From Muribaculaceae bacterium (GTDB lineage Bacteria; Bacteroidota; Bacteroidia; Bacteroidales; Muribaculaceae), in NCBI GenBank assembly GCA_017443765.1, contig JAFSYB010000067.1, positions 1 to 64,000 of the forward strand: a stretch of DNA of 64,000 bases. Reading direction: 5' to 3'. A model generated the notes under the pieces. The model was not told the DNA's origin, searched no databases, and saw nothing but the letters and a program-made list of their open reading frames with translations. Within the stretch, counting starts at the first letter, position 1, and every line of letters starts with the position of its first letter. Positions 24,794 to 35,410 of this stretch are shown one piece after another. The translations under genes were made by a program, and so were the position numbers.

Positions 24794-24970
24794 GTGTTTC
24801 ATGACCTCACTCCACAAGATGCTCAAAGCCGGTATGCCGCCATGGGGCAATTCAAGCGGGATTCAACCCGGGCGATATTGCGTGCCGCTGCGCCGCGATT
24901 TTTAGCTCACACTTTCACAACCCTGTGCATTTAATTACGCATTGCGCATTGTATATTCTCCATTATTGTG

Positions 24971-24978
24971 TAATTTTG
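24971..24978 (+). promoter_or_regulatory. Bacteroidota -7 box for the TamB gene
   Basis: TAATTTTG with TTG at 24949-24951 (19-bp spacer). It rules out the TTG at 24983 as translation start, because that codon would sit at the transcription start. Confidence 0.75.
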
Positions 24979-25033
24979 CAGTTTGAATCATTCACAGCGG
25001 GTTTGGAACGAATGTTGCTATCTGCTATTGCGT

Positions 25034-28000
25034 ATGAAACAGACTGCGAAGTGGATTTTTAAAAGTGCGCGTGCCGTGGTGGTGACACTGCTGGTGCTGG
25101 CTGTTGTGCTGCCGGCGTTGCTCTATGCGGCGTTGCAGCTGCCGGCCGTGCAACTGCGGCTGAAAAGCGAAGGCGAGAAGGCATTGAGCGACTTGCTGCA
25201 CACCCGGGCGACGATTGGCAGTGTGAGCATCGCGCCGTTCAACCAGCTTGTGCTCCACGATGTGATTGTGCCCGACCAACAAGGCGATTCGCTGCTCACT
25301 GTCGAGACCCTCGGCGCCGCCATCGACCTCGCCGTTCTCGCTAAAGAGCGCAGGCTGCTGTACACCTATGGAGAAATCAACGGCTTGAAAGGCCGCATCA
25401 CACGCCCCGACGCAAACAGCCCCACCAATGCGCAATTCCTGGTCGATGCCTTCAAGCCCAAGCCCAACCAGCCGCCCAAGCCTTTCGATGTGGAGGTGCG
25501 CGGGGTGGTGATTCGCAACAGCGAGCTGGCCTACGATGTGCTTGACCAGCCTCGCCGTCAGGCGGGCCGTTTCGACCCCAACCACATTCGCCTGGACAAT
25601 ATCAAGGCTGATGTGGCCCTGCCTCGACTGCGCAACAACGAATTCGACATCCACGTCAAGCGGCTGGCCTTTGACGAGCAAAGCGGTTTCGTGCTCAAGA
25701 ACCTGGCCGTTCGCGCACTGGTCACCGACACGCTGATGGAGGTGCAGGGCTTGCGCGTGGAACTGCCACATTCGCTCGTTCAACCCGCTGATGTCGCCTT
25801 GTCCTACAGCTCGCTCAAGAGCCTTGGGGGAGAAATACGCACCATTCCGCTCACTTTGCAGGTGCATGAGGCCACGCTCACCCCGGCCGACCTGAGTGCC
25901 TTTGTGCCAGCTTTGTCTGCTTGGAACGAGGCTCTGACGGTGACGGCCACAGTGCATGGCTCGGCTGCGCTCGACGAGGTGCGTGTGCCGGTGCTGCGCG
26001 TGAGCGACACCAGCCAACAACTGAGTGTGGACCTGAATGGCTCTGTGGCAGGGCTGAGCGCCCCGCAGCAGCTGCGCTACGCTTTCCCACACCTGCGTGC
26101 CTCGCTCTCGGCCTCCATGCTGGCCCGGGTGTGCAACTTGCTGCCGGCCTTGTCGCCACAGGCTCGGCAGGTTGTCGAACGCTGCGGCAATGTGGAGGTG
26201 GATGCCAGTGTGCAAGGCGACCGCAGCGCAGTCGGCCTGAACGGAAAGCTGAGCACTTCGTGTGGCTCCCTACAGGTGAACGGTTTGTTTGCCGACAATG
26301 GAAACAAGAGTTTCAAGGGTCACCTGTCCACGCCCGGCTTGCGGGTGGGCGACTTGATTGGCAAGCGTGACCTGATTGGGGAGGTGGCCGTGGATGCCGA
26401 CCTTGATGCCATGTTGCGCGGTCGCGAGCCGAGCGGCTCCATCAATGGGCGTGTGCACCACATCGACCTGAAAGGCCGCCGTCTGCACAACATCGTGGCC
26501 GATGTGAAGGCCGATGGGGGTGACTACGAGGGTTCCATCAGCATTGATGACCCCATGGGGGCAGTGCAGGCTGCCGGCAAGCTGCGCCTGGCTGGGGCCG
26601 ACACTCGCATCAACGCCACTGCCGATGTGAGGCACCTCACTCCTGCCGTCTGGGGCGTGAAAGGCAAATGGGCGGGTGCCGCACTTGATTTTCGCGCACA
26701 GGCCTCGTTTGTGGGCAACCAGATTGACAACGCCACGGGAACCGTCGACGTGACCGACATTGCCATCACCCAGGCCGAGGGAAAACTCATCACGCTCGAC
26801 CACCTTGCAGTCACGGCCGACAACGCCTCGGCGCCACAGCGGGTGGTTGTGGATTGCGACTTGCTGAATGGCTACATCACCGGCCGATACGATTTCGAGA
26901 CGTTGGTGCCCACGGTGAAGTCGATGCTCAGTGTGCCGTTCCCCCAGTATTTCAGTGCTTATACAAGTCGCCGGGGCATACCCAACGACCTCTCGTTCCA
27001 TTTCGCCGTCGAGCCCTCCGAGAAACTCCAGCAACTCGTTGGCCTGCCAGTGACCCTGCTCGACAAAGTGACGCTTGATGGCGCTGTGGAGGAAACAACG
27101 GGCGACATAAACCTGAACATTGCCGCGCCCTACCTGTTGCAGGGCAACAAGCTCATCGAGGGCACGGCCCTCACCGCGCGCCTCGACAGCACCACACGCG
27201 ATGTGATTGTGCAGGCTACCACGCTGGTGCCATCGAAGAACGGAAAGATTGCCGTAGCCCTCGATGCCGCAGGGGTCAACGACCGCATTGATGTCAATCT
27301 GGGCTGGCAGGTGGTGCGACGCCCGGGCTTCCACGGCGACCTGAACCTCTCGGCGCTCGTGCAGCGCACTCCCGAACATCGCCTTGATGCCGTCATCGAC
27401 ATCAATCCCACCTCGCTGGTGTTCAACGACACCGTGTGGCGCGTGGAGCCAGGCCAGGTGAGAATCTGTAACGGTGTGATTGATGTCGACCACATAGAGG
27501 GACACAACGACCAGCAATGGGTGCGCATTGGCGGCAAAGTGTCGAAAGACCCCGAAGACCAACTGTGCCTGGAATTGAACGACATCAGTTTGGACTATGT
27601 GTTTGAAACCCTCAACATCCCCAACGTGGACTTCGGCGGCCGCGCCACGGGCAAGTTCTTTGCCAGCGACTTGCTGTCGGGACAGCCGCGCCTCTCCACA
27701 CCGCTGTTGCGTGTCGACGACTTGTCGTACAACGATGCCGTGATGGGCGATGCCGACATCCAGAGCCATTGGGACAGCGACACCAAGTCGGTGGCTCTGC
27801 GTGCCAATGTGGCGCAGCGCAATGGCCGCAACACGCTCATTGACGGCGCGATTTTTGTGGCCAACGACTCGCTCTACCTCACCTTTGATGCCGACCACGT
27901 CAACATTGCCTTTATGCGGCCTTTTATGGCCGCGTTCACCAGCGATGTGCTAGGCGAGGTGAGCGGTCATGCTGTTCTGGCGGGAAACTTCAGCACCATC

Positions 28001-29608
28001 GACTTGGAGGGCGATGTGCGTGCCGACTCGCTGCGGTTCAAGCTCGCATACACCGGCGTGACCTACACTTGCGCCGGCGATTCGGTGCATATTGTGCCAA
28101 ACTTCATTCAGTTCGACAACGTGCGAATCCACGACCGCGACGGGCATGAGGCGCGTTTCGACGGCTGGCTCAGGCACGATGCTTTCCACAACCCCCGGTT
28201 TGAGTTTGCCGTCACCCAGGCCAACGACCTGCTTTGCTTCGACACCCACGAGACCGACAACCCCGTGTGGTATGGCACCATCTATGGCGATGGCGCGGCG
28301 TTTGTCAAGGGCGAGCCGGGGCAGGTGGATATAAAGGTGAACATGGTGTCGTCTCCGCATAGCACGTTCACTTTTGTGCTCAGCGATGCCGTCGAGGCGG
28401 GCGACTACAACTTCATCACTTACCGCGACCGCGACCGCCGCGACGCTCCGGTGGCGTCGCAGCCCACCGACACGCTTCCCGAGACCGTGCGCCAGCACCT
28501 GGCCCGTGCCAAAGAGCAGGAACAGTCGCAACCCACGCACTACACCATCGACTTGCAAGGCGACATCACCCCCGACGCGCAACTCATTCTCGTTATGGAT
28601 CCCGTGGGCGGCGACCGCGTGCGAGCCACCGGGCGCGGGAGCATGCGCATGACCTATAACGATGCCGACGAGATGGCTATCTATGGCACCTACACGATCG
28701 AGCGCGGAAACTACAACTTCACCCTTCAGGACATTATCATCAAGGACTTCACCATTCGCGACGGCAGTTCCATCACTTTCCAGGGCGACCCCTACGCCGC
28801 CACACTCGACCTCGTGGCCGCCTATGCACTCAACGCCAACCTGCGCGACCTGGACGAGAGCTTGGCGCAGGACAAGGAAATCACCCGCACCAACGTGCCC
28901 GTGCACGCACTGCTGCACGCCAAAGGACCCATCAGTGAGCCCGACATCTCGTTCGACCTGGAGTTCCCCACGCTCCCCTCCGACACCTACCGCAAGGTGA
29001 AAAGCATTGTCAACACCGACGAGATGATGAACCAGCAAATCATTTACCTGCTGGCGCTGAACCGTTTCTATACCCCCGACTACCTGAGGGGAGGCAACGA
29101 GTTGAGCTCGGTGGCCTCGTCGACCATCTCCTCGCAGTTGGGAAATATGCTGGGCAAGATGAGCGACAAATGGAGCATCTCGCCCAACTTCCGCTCCGAC
29201 AAGGGCGACTTCACCGACATGGAGGTGGACGTGGCCTTGTCGAGCCGCCTGCTCAACAACCGCCTGCTCATTAACGGCAACCTGGGCTACCGTGACCAAA
29301 CCTATACCAACCAAGGAAGCAACTTTATCGGTGACTTCGACATTGAGTACCTGCTCAATCCGCGTGGCACCATGCGACTGAAAGCTTACAACCACTTCAA
29401 CGACCAAAACTACTACCTGCGCAATGCGCTCACCACGCAGGGCGTGGGCGTGATGTGGAAGCACGACTTCGACGGGGCTTTCGACTTCCTGCGCCGTCGC
29501 TCGGCTGGCTCAACCCGTCCGCAATCCAATGCCACGCCGGCACCTGCCGACACCACTGCAAGCGATTCGGCAACCCTTGATGCTCCAAACGCACAAAAAC
29601 TGCAATGA
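25034..29608 (+). CDS. TamB/DUF490 translocation and assembly module protein
   Basis: A 1524-residue AsmA/TamB-type protein that spans the periplasm as a long beta-groove and helps insert outer-membrane proteins or move lipids to the outer membrane. An N-terminal signal anchor (KSARAVVVTLLVLAVVLPAL) is followed by long beta-rich repeats and a C-terminal DUF490 domain, with LQGDITPDAQLILVMDPVGG, the ERGNYNFTLQDIIIKDFTI stretch and DISFDLEFPTLPSD near the end. A Thr/Ala/Pro-rich tail follows. The ATG at 25034 is chosen from the promoter position. Bacteroidales TamB proteins are of this size. It is monocistronic, upstream of gyrA. Confidence 0.92.
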   Translation: MKQTAKWIFKSARAVVVTLLVLAVVLPALLYAALQLPAVQLRLKSEGEKALSDLLHTRATIGSVSIAPFNQLVLHDVIVPDQQGDSLLTVETLGAAIDLAVLAKERRLLYTYGEINGLKGRITRPDANSPTNAQFLVDAFKPKPNQPPKPFDVEVRGVVIRNSELAYDVLDQPRRQAGRFDPNHIRLDNIKADVALPRLRNNEFDIHVKRLAFDEQSGFVLKNLAVRALVTDTLMEVQGLRVELPHSLVQPADVALSYSSLKSLGGEIRTIPLTLQVHEATLTPADLSAFVPALSAWNEALTVTATVHGSAALDEVRVPVLRVSDTSQQLSVDLNGSVAGLSAPQQLRYAFPHLRASLSASMLARVCNLLPALSPQARQVVERCGNVEVDASVQGDRSAVGLNGKLSTSCGSLQVNGLFADNGNKSFKGHLSTPGLRVGDLIGKRDLIGEVAVDADLDAMLRGREPSGSINGRVHHIDLKGRRLHNIVADVKADGGDYEGSISIDDPMGAVQAAGKLRLAGADTRINATADVRHLTPAVWGVKGKWAGAALDFRAQASFVGNQIDNATGTVDVTDIAITQAEGKLITLDHLAVTADNASAPQRVVVDCDLLNGYITGRYDFETLVPTVKSMLSVPFPQYFSAYTSRRGIPNDLSFHFAVEPSEKLQQLVGLPVTLLDKVTLDGAVEETTGDINLNIAAPYLLQGNKLIEGTALTARLDSTTRDVIVQATTLVPSKNGKIAVALDAAGVNDRIDVNLGWQVVRRPGFHGDLNLSALVQRTPEHRLDAVIDINPTSLVFNDTVWRVEPGQVRICNGVIDVDHIEGHNDQQWVRIGGKVSKDPEDQLCLELNDISLDYVFETLNIPNVDFGGRATGKFFASDLLSGQPRLSTPLLRVDDLSYNDAVMGDADIQSHWDSDTKSVALRANVAQRNGRNTLIDGAIFVANDSLYLTFDADHVNIAFMRPFMAAFTSDVLGEVSGHAVLAGNFSTIDLEGDVRADSLRFKLAYTGVTYTCAGDSVHIVPNFIQFDNVRIHDRDGHEARFDGWLRHDAFHNPRFEFAVTQANDLLCFDTHETDNPVWYGTIYGDGAAFVKGEPGQVDIKVNMVSSPHSTFTFVLSDAVEAGDYNFITYRDRDRRDAPVASQPTDTLPETVRQHLARAKEQEQSQPTHYTIDLQGDITPDAQLILVMDPVGGDRVRATGRGSMRMTYNDADEMAIYGTYTIERGNYNFTLQDIIIKDFTIRDGSSITFQGDPYAATLDLVAAYALNANLRDLDESLAQDKEITRTNVPVHALLHAKGPISEPDISFDLEFPTLPSDTYRKVKSIVNTDEMMNQQIIYLLALNRFYTPDYLRGGNELSSVASSTISSQLGNMLGKMSDKWSISPNFRSDKGDFTDMEVDVALSSRLLNNRLLINGNLGYRDQTYTNQGSNFIGDFDIEYLLNPRGTMRLKAYNHFNDQNYYLRNALTTQGVGVMWKHDFDGAFDFLRRRSAGSTRPQSNATPAPADTTASDSATLDAPNAQKLQ

Positions 29609-29667
29609 TTAACGCAGTTTTCACTATTTATAGGATTGAGTAACATTACACATTCGATTTTTATGTG

Positions 29668-29675
29668 TAATTTTG
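29668..29675 (+). promoter_or_regulatory. Bacteroidota -7 box for gyrA
   Basis: TAATTTTG matches TAnnTTTG; no clear TTG -33 element at the expected distance. The predicted leader is about 92 nt. Confidence 0.6.
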
Positions 29676-29773
29676 TAGGTTATTTGAGCGAAACGGGCGT
29701 GCGTTCCAGCTGGGGCGAAGTTTGGCCTGCGGGGCGGCGCCGGTATTAGTACAATTTTAACCACATTGTTTTA

Positions 29774-32362
29774 ATGAATAGTGATCGCATTTTAGAGATC
29801 AATATCGAAAACGAGATGCGGACCAGCTACATCAACTACTCGATGTCGGTCATCGTCTCGCGAGCACTGCCCGATGTGCGCGACGGTTTCAAGCCTGTGC
29901 ACCGGCGCGTGCTTTTCGGTATGGCGAAATTGAAAAACTTCTCCAACCAGCCAACCAAGAAGTCGGCACGTATCGTGGGAGAGGTTCTTGGAAAGTACCA
30001 CCCCCACGGCGACTCTTCGGTCTATTTTGCCATGATTCGCATGGCTCAGGACTGGGTGATGCGTTATCCGCTGGTGGACGGCCAGGGAAACCTGGGCTCG
30101 GTCGATGGCGACAGCCCCGCTGCCATGCGTTACACCGAGGCGCGACTGGCCAAGATGGGCGAGCTCATGATGGCCGACATCGACGAGGACACCGTCGACT
30201 TCGTGCCAAACTTCGACAACACGCTCGAGGAACCCGAGGTGCTGCCCACACGGTTCCCCAACCTGCTGGTGAATGGTGCCAGCGGCATTGCCGTGGGTAT
30301 GGCCACCAACATGCCGCCGCACAACCTGGGTGAGTGCATCGACGGCTGTGTGGCGCTGCTCGAAAACCCCGACTTGGAGGTCAGCGACCTGATGCAGTAT
30401 ATCAAGGCTCCCGATTTCCCCACCGGCGGCATCATCTACGGCACGCAAGGTGTGAGCGACGCTTTCGAAACCGGACGCGGACGCATTGTGGTGCGCGCCA
30501 AGGCCGACGTCGAAACCGAGCACAACCACGAGCGCATCGTGATTCACGAGATTCCCTACAACGTCAACAAGCGAGAGCTTATCGAGAACATTGCACGCCT
30601 GGTCGAGGAGAAGAAAATCGAAGGCATTGCCGATGTCAACGACGAGAGCGACCGCCACGGCATGCGCATCGTGGTCGATGTCAAGAAGGACTTCAACTCC
30701 AGCGTCATCCTCAACAAGCTCTACAAACTCACTGAGTTGCAGTCGTCGTTCAGCGTCAACAACGTGTGCCTGGTCAAGGGACGCCCGCAGACGGTGAACC
30801 TCAAGCAACTGCTGCAATATTTCCTCGAGCACCGCCACGAGGTGGTGATTCGCCGCACGCGATTCCAACTCAAGAAAGCCGAGAATCGCGCACACATCGT
30901 GCGCGGACTCATTGTGGCCAGTGACAACATCGACGAGGTGATTGCCATCATCAAGTCGAGCAAATCGACCGACGAGGCTTGCCAGCGCCTTGGCGAGCGT
31001 TTCCAGCTTGATGAGTTGCAGACCCGCGCCATCGTCGAGATGCGACTGCGACAGCTCACCAACCTGGAGCAGAACAAGCTCCACGAGGAGTTGGAAGAGC
31101 TTGAGAAGACCATCGCCTACCTGAACAGCATCCTCAACGACCCCGCTGTGTGCCGCAAGGTGATCGAGGACGAGCTGCTTGAGGTGAAGGAGAAATATGG
31201 CGACGAGCGCCGCACCCAAATCAATCCCAACGACGAGGAGATGAACGCCGAGGACTTCTACAGCGACGACCCGATGATCATCACCATCTCGCACTTTGGC
31301 TACATCAAGCGCACGCCGCTGAGCGACTACCGCACGCAGGCACGCGGCGGGGTGGGGGCCAAGGGTAGCGACACACGCGACGAGGACTTCATCGAGTACG
31401 TCTATGAGGCCACTAACCACAACTATATGCTCTTCTTCACCTCGCAGGGACGCTGCTACTGGCTGCGCGTGTTCCAAATCCCCGAGGGTACCAAGCAGGG
31501 CAAGGGCCGCGCCATTCAGAACCTGCTCAACCTGGGGCCGGAGAACCGCATCTGTGCCTTTGTGCGTGCCACAAAGTTGCTTGAGCCGGAATACAACCAG
31601 TCGCACTACATCATGTTTGCCACCAAACGCGGTGTGGTCAAGCGCACCTGCCTGAGCGAGTTCTCGCGGCCGCGCCAGACGGGCGTGCGCGCCTTGAACA
31701 TCAACGACGACGACCAGCTCATTGCCGCCGTGATGACCGAGGGAAACAGCGAGGTGATTATGGCCAACCGCAACGGCCGCGCCATCCGCTTCGACGAGAA
31801 CAAGGTGCGCTCCATGGGGCGCACGGCCACCGGTGTGCGAGGCATGACGCTCGACGGCGGCGACGACGAGGTGGTGGGCATGATTTGCATGCGTGCCGGC
31901 ACCATCGACAGCGTCCTCGTTGTCAGCGAGCAGGGCATGGGCAAGCGCAGTGCTCTCGACGACTACCGCGTCACCAACCGCGGTGCCAAGGGCGTGAAGA
32001 CCATCAACATCACCGAGAAAACCGGCAAACTCATCGCCATCAAGAACGTCAACGACGGCAACGACCTTGTGATTATCAACAAGAGTGGCATCACCATTCG
32101 CTTGAAGGTGAGCACGCTGCGTGTGATGGGACGCGCCACACAGGGCGTGCGACTCATCAACCTGGAGCGCAAGAACGACACCATCGCATCTGTTTGCAAG
32201 GTCGATACCGAGCCCGAGGTCACCGACGAGGTTGGCGTGGCAGCCGCTTTCGCACTGCCGACGGAGCCAAACAACGAATTGCCGGCCGGCAACGCTCCCG
32301 ACAATGCCGCACCCGCTGACAACAACAGGGAGCAAACCGACGAAAATCCACAAAACGATTAA
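29774..32362 (+). CDS. gyrA: DNA gyrase subunit A
   Basis: The breakage-reunion subunit of DNA gyrase, 862 aa. The catalytic tyrosine is in AMRYTEARL. The quinolone-resistance region reads [17 protein letters not shown]: the serine equivalent to E. coli Ser83 is present, and Phe at the Asp87 position is normal for Bacteroides, so no classical resistance change is seen. The C-terminal beta-pinwheel has six blade repeats ([35 protein letters not shown] and others). The GyrA box, normally QRRGGRG, appears as the degenerate [10 protein letters not shown]. An acidic, Asn/Pro-rich tail follows. Confidence 0.98.
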   Translation: MNSDRILEINIENEMRTSYINYSMSVIVSRALPDVRDGFKPVHRRVLFGMAKLKNFSNQPTKKSARIVGEVLGKYHPHGDSSVYFAMIRMAQDWVMRYPLVDGQGNLGSVDGDSPAAMRYTEARLAKMGELMMADIDEDTVDFVPNFDNTLEEPEVLPTRFPNLLVNGASGIAVGMATNMPPHNLGECIDGCVALLENPDLEVSDLMQYIKAPDFPTGGIIYGTQGVSDAFETGRGRIVVRAKADVETEHNHERIVIHEIPYNVNKRELIENIARLVEEKKIEGIADVNDESDRHGMRIVVDVKKDFNSSVILNKLYKLTELQSSFSVNNVCLVKGRPQTVNLKQLLQYFLEHRHEVVIRRTRFQLKKAENRAHIVRGLIVASDNIDEVIAIIKSSKSTDEACQRLGERFQLDELQTRAIVEMRLRQLTNLEQNKLHEELEELEKTIAYLNSILNDPAVCRKVIEDELLEVKEKYGDERRTQINPNDEEMNAEDFYSDDPMIITISHFGYIKRTPLSDYRTQARGGVGAKGSDTRDEDFIEYVYEATNHNYMLFFTSQGRCYWLRVFQIPEGTKQGKGRAIQNLLNLGPENRICAFVRATKLLEPEYNQSHYIMFATKRGVVKRTCLSEFSRPRQTGVRALNINDDDQLIAAVMTEGNSEVIMANRNGRAIRFDENKVRSMGRTATGVRGMTLDGGDDEVVGMICMRAGTIDSVLVVSEQGMGKRSALDDYRVTNRGAKGVKTINITEKTGKLIAIKNVNDGNDLVIINKSGITIRLKVSTLRVMGRATQGVRLINLERKNDTIASVCKVDTEPEVTDEVGVAAAFALPTEPNNELPAGNAPDNAAPADNNREQTDENPQND

Positions 32363-32434
32363 ACGCGATTTAGGATTCCTTATCTAAAGGAACAGAAAAC
32401 GATAACAAGACTATTCAACAATTACTAAAAAGAG

Positions 32435-33583
32435 ATGAAGAAAATTTTTCTTATGCTCGCTTGCGCATCGATGATGGCAACGAGCGCGATGGCTCAAATG
32501 AGCGTGGTCAAGGAGGTGTCCAAAATGGTTGCCTCGGGCAAGCCCGATGAGCTGGACCAGGCCATGATGAAGATTATGCCCGCCCTCACCAACCCCGAAA
32601 CGGCGCAGAACGCCGAGGCCTGGTACCTTGCCGGCAAGGCTGCCTTTGGCCTCTACGACCAGGTTTCGATCATGAAGCAGATGGGCCAGCAGCTGCCGAT
32701 GTCCGATGACGACATCGCCGAGATGCTCATGGGCGGATTCGAGTTCCTGCAAACGGCACTTCCCCTCGACAGTGTGAAGGAAACCAATAAAGATGGCACG
32801 TTCAAGCTCGACAAAAACGGCCAGCCCAAGGTGAAGACCAAATACAGCAAGGAAATCACCGACATCCTTGGCAGCCACATCAGCGATGTGCTCACCTTTG
32901 CTGGCGAATGTGTCAACAACCAGAAGTATGAGACCGCCGCACAGGCATATACCAACTTCTTTAACCTGCTCGACACCGACTTTGCCCACAAGGCAAATAT
33001 CAGCCTTTCGCCCGAAGACTTCGCTCAGACCAAATTCTTCCAGGGATTCTCGCAATACTATTCCAAGGATTTCGAAAACTGCTACAAGAACGTATCGCTG
33101 GCTCTCGCCGGTGGGTACACCGAGAACAACGCAGCAGTTTATAAGTCATCGGCATTGGCCAACATCATTCAATCCAAGGTGGATGCCAAGGACTATGCCG
33201 GTGCCTATCAGTTTATTGACCAGGCCATTGCTCTCGAACCTGCCTCGTCGCTGCTTTACGACATGAAGGGGTTCGTCGTCGAGCAGGAAAAGGGCAACGA
33301 GGCCGCTCTCCCAGTCTACAAAAAGGCTGTTGAGCTTGACCCCAACAATGCTGATGCCAACTACAATGTGGGCCGCATTCTTTACAACATGGGCAACGCT
33401 GTGATACAAGCCAATCCCGATGCCACCACAGCTCAGATGGTTCCCAAGCTGCAACCCATCTACAACGAGGCAATGCCTTACCTGCAAAAAGCCACTCAGA
33501 TTGACCCCGAGAAGGAGAAGGACGTGAAACGCATCACCGACGACATCGACTACAAGTACGAGCAGATGGGCTTGAAGAAGTAA
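32435..33583 (+). CDS. Exported tetratricopeptide-repeat protein
   Basis: A 382-residue protein with signal peptide (MKKIFLMLACASMMATSAMA, cleavage before QMSV). The mature protein is helical with several TPR-like units: AEAWYLAGKAAFGLYDQ, YETAAQAYTNFFNLL, DYAGAYQFIDQAIALEPASS and ALPVYKKAVELDPNNADANYNVG. TPR arrays serve as protein-binding scaffolds, here in the periplasm or at the outer membrane. No enzymatic motif is present. It lies 72 bp after gyrA and 17 bp before a secreted hydrolase gene. Co-transcription with either is possible. Confidence 0.88.
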   Translation: MKKIFLMLACASMMATSAMAQMSVVKEVSKMVASGKPDELDQAMMKIMPALTNPETAQNAEAWYLAGKAAFGLYDQVSIMKQMGQQLPMSDDDIAEMLMGGFEFLQTALPLDSVKETNKDGTFKLDKNGQPKVKTKYSKEITDILGSHISDVLTFAGECVNNQKYETAAQAYTNFFNLLDTDFAHKANISLSPEDFAQTKFFQGFSQYYSKDFENCYKNVSLALAGGYTENNAAVYKSSALANIIQSKVDAKDYAGAYQFIDQAIALEPASSLLYDMKGFVVEQEKGNEAALPVYKKAVELDPNNADANYNVGRILYNMGNAVIQANPDATTAQMVPKLQPIYNEAMPYLQKATQIDPEKEKDVKRITDDIDYKYEQMGLKK

Positions 33584-33600
33584 TCAATCGCCAAAGCACA

Positions 33601-35268
33601 ATGCAGAGTCAAAACACCATGACAATGCAGCATGTACAGTGCACAATTCCGCGATGCACCGCCAATGGTGCAAAGCGGAATTGTGCTTTATGCCGTGCGT
33701 TGCTGTTTTTATGCCTTGCGCCTTGTGCATTAATAGTGGCATCTGCCGCCGACCGTCTGGAATACGGCACCTACAACACCACCTCGCACTACTACACCTA
33801 CACATTCGAGTACCCCTCGGTGGATGCGCGGGGCGACTCGCTCACGCTGTCGGCCTTGATGTGCTTCCCCCGGCTGGAGCAACCCAGTGCCAACGGAGGT
33901 GCCGACGGTGGCGAGTGCTTCAACAACATTGTCATTGCCTGCCACGCCACCATCACCAGCAACAAGGAGTGCCCCAGTGCGTTTCCCGACGGTGAGGGCG
34001 GAATCGGTGACGTGCGCCTGATGATGAGTTATGCGGCCGCGCCCACCGGCTTGCTTGCCCGGCCGCTCGACGACCCCGCCTGCCGCAACATCGTGGTCAT
34101 GCCCGACTACGAGGGCTACGGCATCACCAAGCAACGGCCGCATCCCTACCTCAACGCCGAGCTCACCGCACGACAGACGGTGGATGCCGTGAGGCATGGT
34201 TTGGAACTATTTCAGTCGGGTGCGTTCACCGCCCCCGACGACTACACTTGGGCCACGGCCACCAGTGCCACGCATGGTCTGCGCAACAACTGGGGCACGC
34301 TGGCCATCGGCGTGTCGCAGGGTGGTGCAGTGGCCATGGCTGTGCAGCGCTACGTGGAGGAGTACGCCCTCGACGAGCAGCTCAGGTTCAGGGGAGCTGT
34401 CTGTGCCGATGGCCCTTACGACCCGCTGGCCACGCTGCGCTTCTACAACACCGGGCAATCTTACCATGAAAAAGACATCGTCACACTGCCCGTGGCTACG
34501 GCAATGATTATCAAGGGAATGATTGACACCGACCCGCTCATGGCCGAACATCGACTGGAGGACTATTTCTCACCCGATTTCATACGCACCGGCATATTTC
34601 AGTGGATTGACTGCAAAAGTGACCCTAACCGCGAGATGACTGTGAGCGACATCACGCACGCACTCTACAACCTGTGCCGGCATGGCAGCGACAGCCTCAC
34701 TGCCGAGCAATGTCGCAAGATGTTTCCCGACTATGGCTACTCGCTCCTGCACGGCTATCACGCCTATGCCGACCTTAATCGCATCCTCACTCCCGAGGCT
34801 TACGACTATTTCAGCGATTCAGCTTCGCTTGCCAGCCCGCCCTTGCATAACGGCGTGATGGAGGACCTGCATGCCGCGCTGGTCCGGAATAACATCACCG
34901 ATGCCTGGCAGCCCGCGCACCCACTGGCGCTGTTCCACTCCACGCACGACACCGTGGTGCCCATCGACAATTTCCTGAGTGCCGACAGTGCCTTCAGCGA
35001 CCACTGCACGCTTTACACCGACACCACCAGCACGAGCGACCACATCGTAGCCTGCCGCGAGTTTTTTATCACGCTCGGCACTGCTCCCGATGTCAAGTTC
35101 ATTCGCCTTTTGTGCGGCTACAACAACCCCGACCCGGTTCAGGACATTCATGCCGACTCCATTGCCACAGGCGACAACTGCTATTACGACCTCACCGGCC
35201 GCCGACTGCCCGAGAAGCCGCACACCGGCATCTACGTCCATCAAGGCCGTGTGACCATCGCACGCTAA
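33601..35268 (+). CDS. Secreted alpha/beta hydrolase with C-terminal sorting-like tail
   Basis: A protein of up to 555 residues with an alpha/beta-hydrolase fold. The nucleophile serine is in AIGVSQGGAVAMA (GxSxG), and a VMPDYEGYG strand precedes it; HSTHDTVVPIDNF supplies the late acid, and the histidine may be in STSDHIVACREF. It resembles secreted lipases or esterases of the LIP/prolyl-oligopeptidase type. The last 30 residues (YYDLTGRRLPEKPHTGIYVH and on) look like a type IX-type sorting tail. The start is uncertain: 25 residues precede the hydrophobic signal core (ALLFLCLAPCALIVASA), and this segment is encoded by a long hairpin (33641-33686), so the true start may be downstream at a TTG. 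Confidence 0.82.
   Translation: MQSQNTMTMQHVQCTIPRCTANGAKRNCALCRALLFLCLAPCALIVASAADRLEYGTYNTTSHYYTYTFEYPSVDARGDSLTLSALMCFPRLEQPSANGGADGGECFNNIVIACHATITSNKECPSAFPDGEGGIGDVRLMMSYAAAPTGLLARPLDDPACRNIVVMPDYEGYGITKQRPHPYLNAELTARQTVDAVRHGLELFQSGAFTAPDDYTWATATSATHGLRNNWGTLAIGVSQGGAVAMAVQRYVEEYALDEQLRFRGAVCADGPYDPLATLRFYNTGQSYHEKDIVTLPVATAMIIKGMIDTDPLMAEHRLEDYFSPDFIRTGIFQWIDCKSDPNREMTVSDITHALYNLCRHGSDSLTAEQCRKMFPDYGYSLLHGYHAYADLNRILTPEAYDYFSDSASLASPPLHNGVMEDLHAALVRNNITDAWQPAHPLALFHSTHDTVVPIDNFLSADSAFSDHCTLYTDTTSTSDHIVACREFFITLGTAPDVKFIRLLCGYNNPDPVQDIHADSIATGDNCYYDLTGRRLPEKPHTGIYVHQGRVTIAR
33641..33686. repeat. Long stem-loop in the 5' end of the hydrolase gene
   Basis: Arms 33641-33660 and 33667-33686 are complementary at 18 of 20 positions with a 6-nt loop. 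It lies between the first ATG and the signal-peptide core of the hydrolase. It could be a translation-control hairpin, a small inserted repeat, or the terminator of the upstream gene if the hydrolase starts later. Confidence 0.7.
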
Positions 35269-35295
35269 AGCCGCAGGCAAAATGATTCAAAACAT

Positions 35296-35325
35296 AATCG
35301 GCACAGCAATCACACTGTGTCGATT
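35296..35325. terminator. Terminator stem-loop between convergent genes
   Basis: AATCGGCACAG (35296-35306) pairs with CTGTGTCGATT (35315-35325) with one G-U; TTTAG follows. It lies between the hydrolase (+) and the nitroreductase (-). Confidence 0.6.
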
Positions 35326-35410
35326 TTAGTCCCGTACTGCGAGCCACCGGCTCGTAACTGTTTCCAAAGTAGGTTGATTATCCCGGTTTTGTTTCTGTGT
35401 TGGGCCACAG

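Noticed and set aside
29990-30050. Quinolone-resistance mutation in GyrA
   Set aside because: The serine equivalent to E. coli Ser83 is retained, and Phe at the Asp87-equivalent position is normal in Bacteroides.
29792-32353. 853-codon minus-strand frame opposite gyrA
   Set aside because: A shadow of the GC-rich gyrA gene: gyrA is unmistakable and the antisense translation is His/Val-rich without domains. The same applies to long frames opposite the TamB gene (26270-27898, 27950-29464), the Big_2 protein (17755-19005) and the giant gene (47019-50006).
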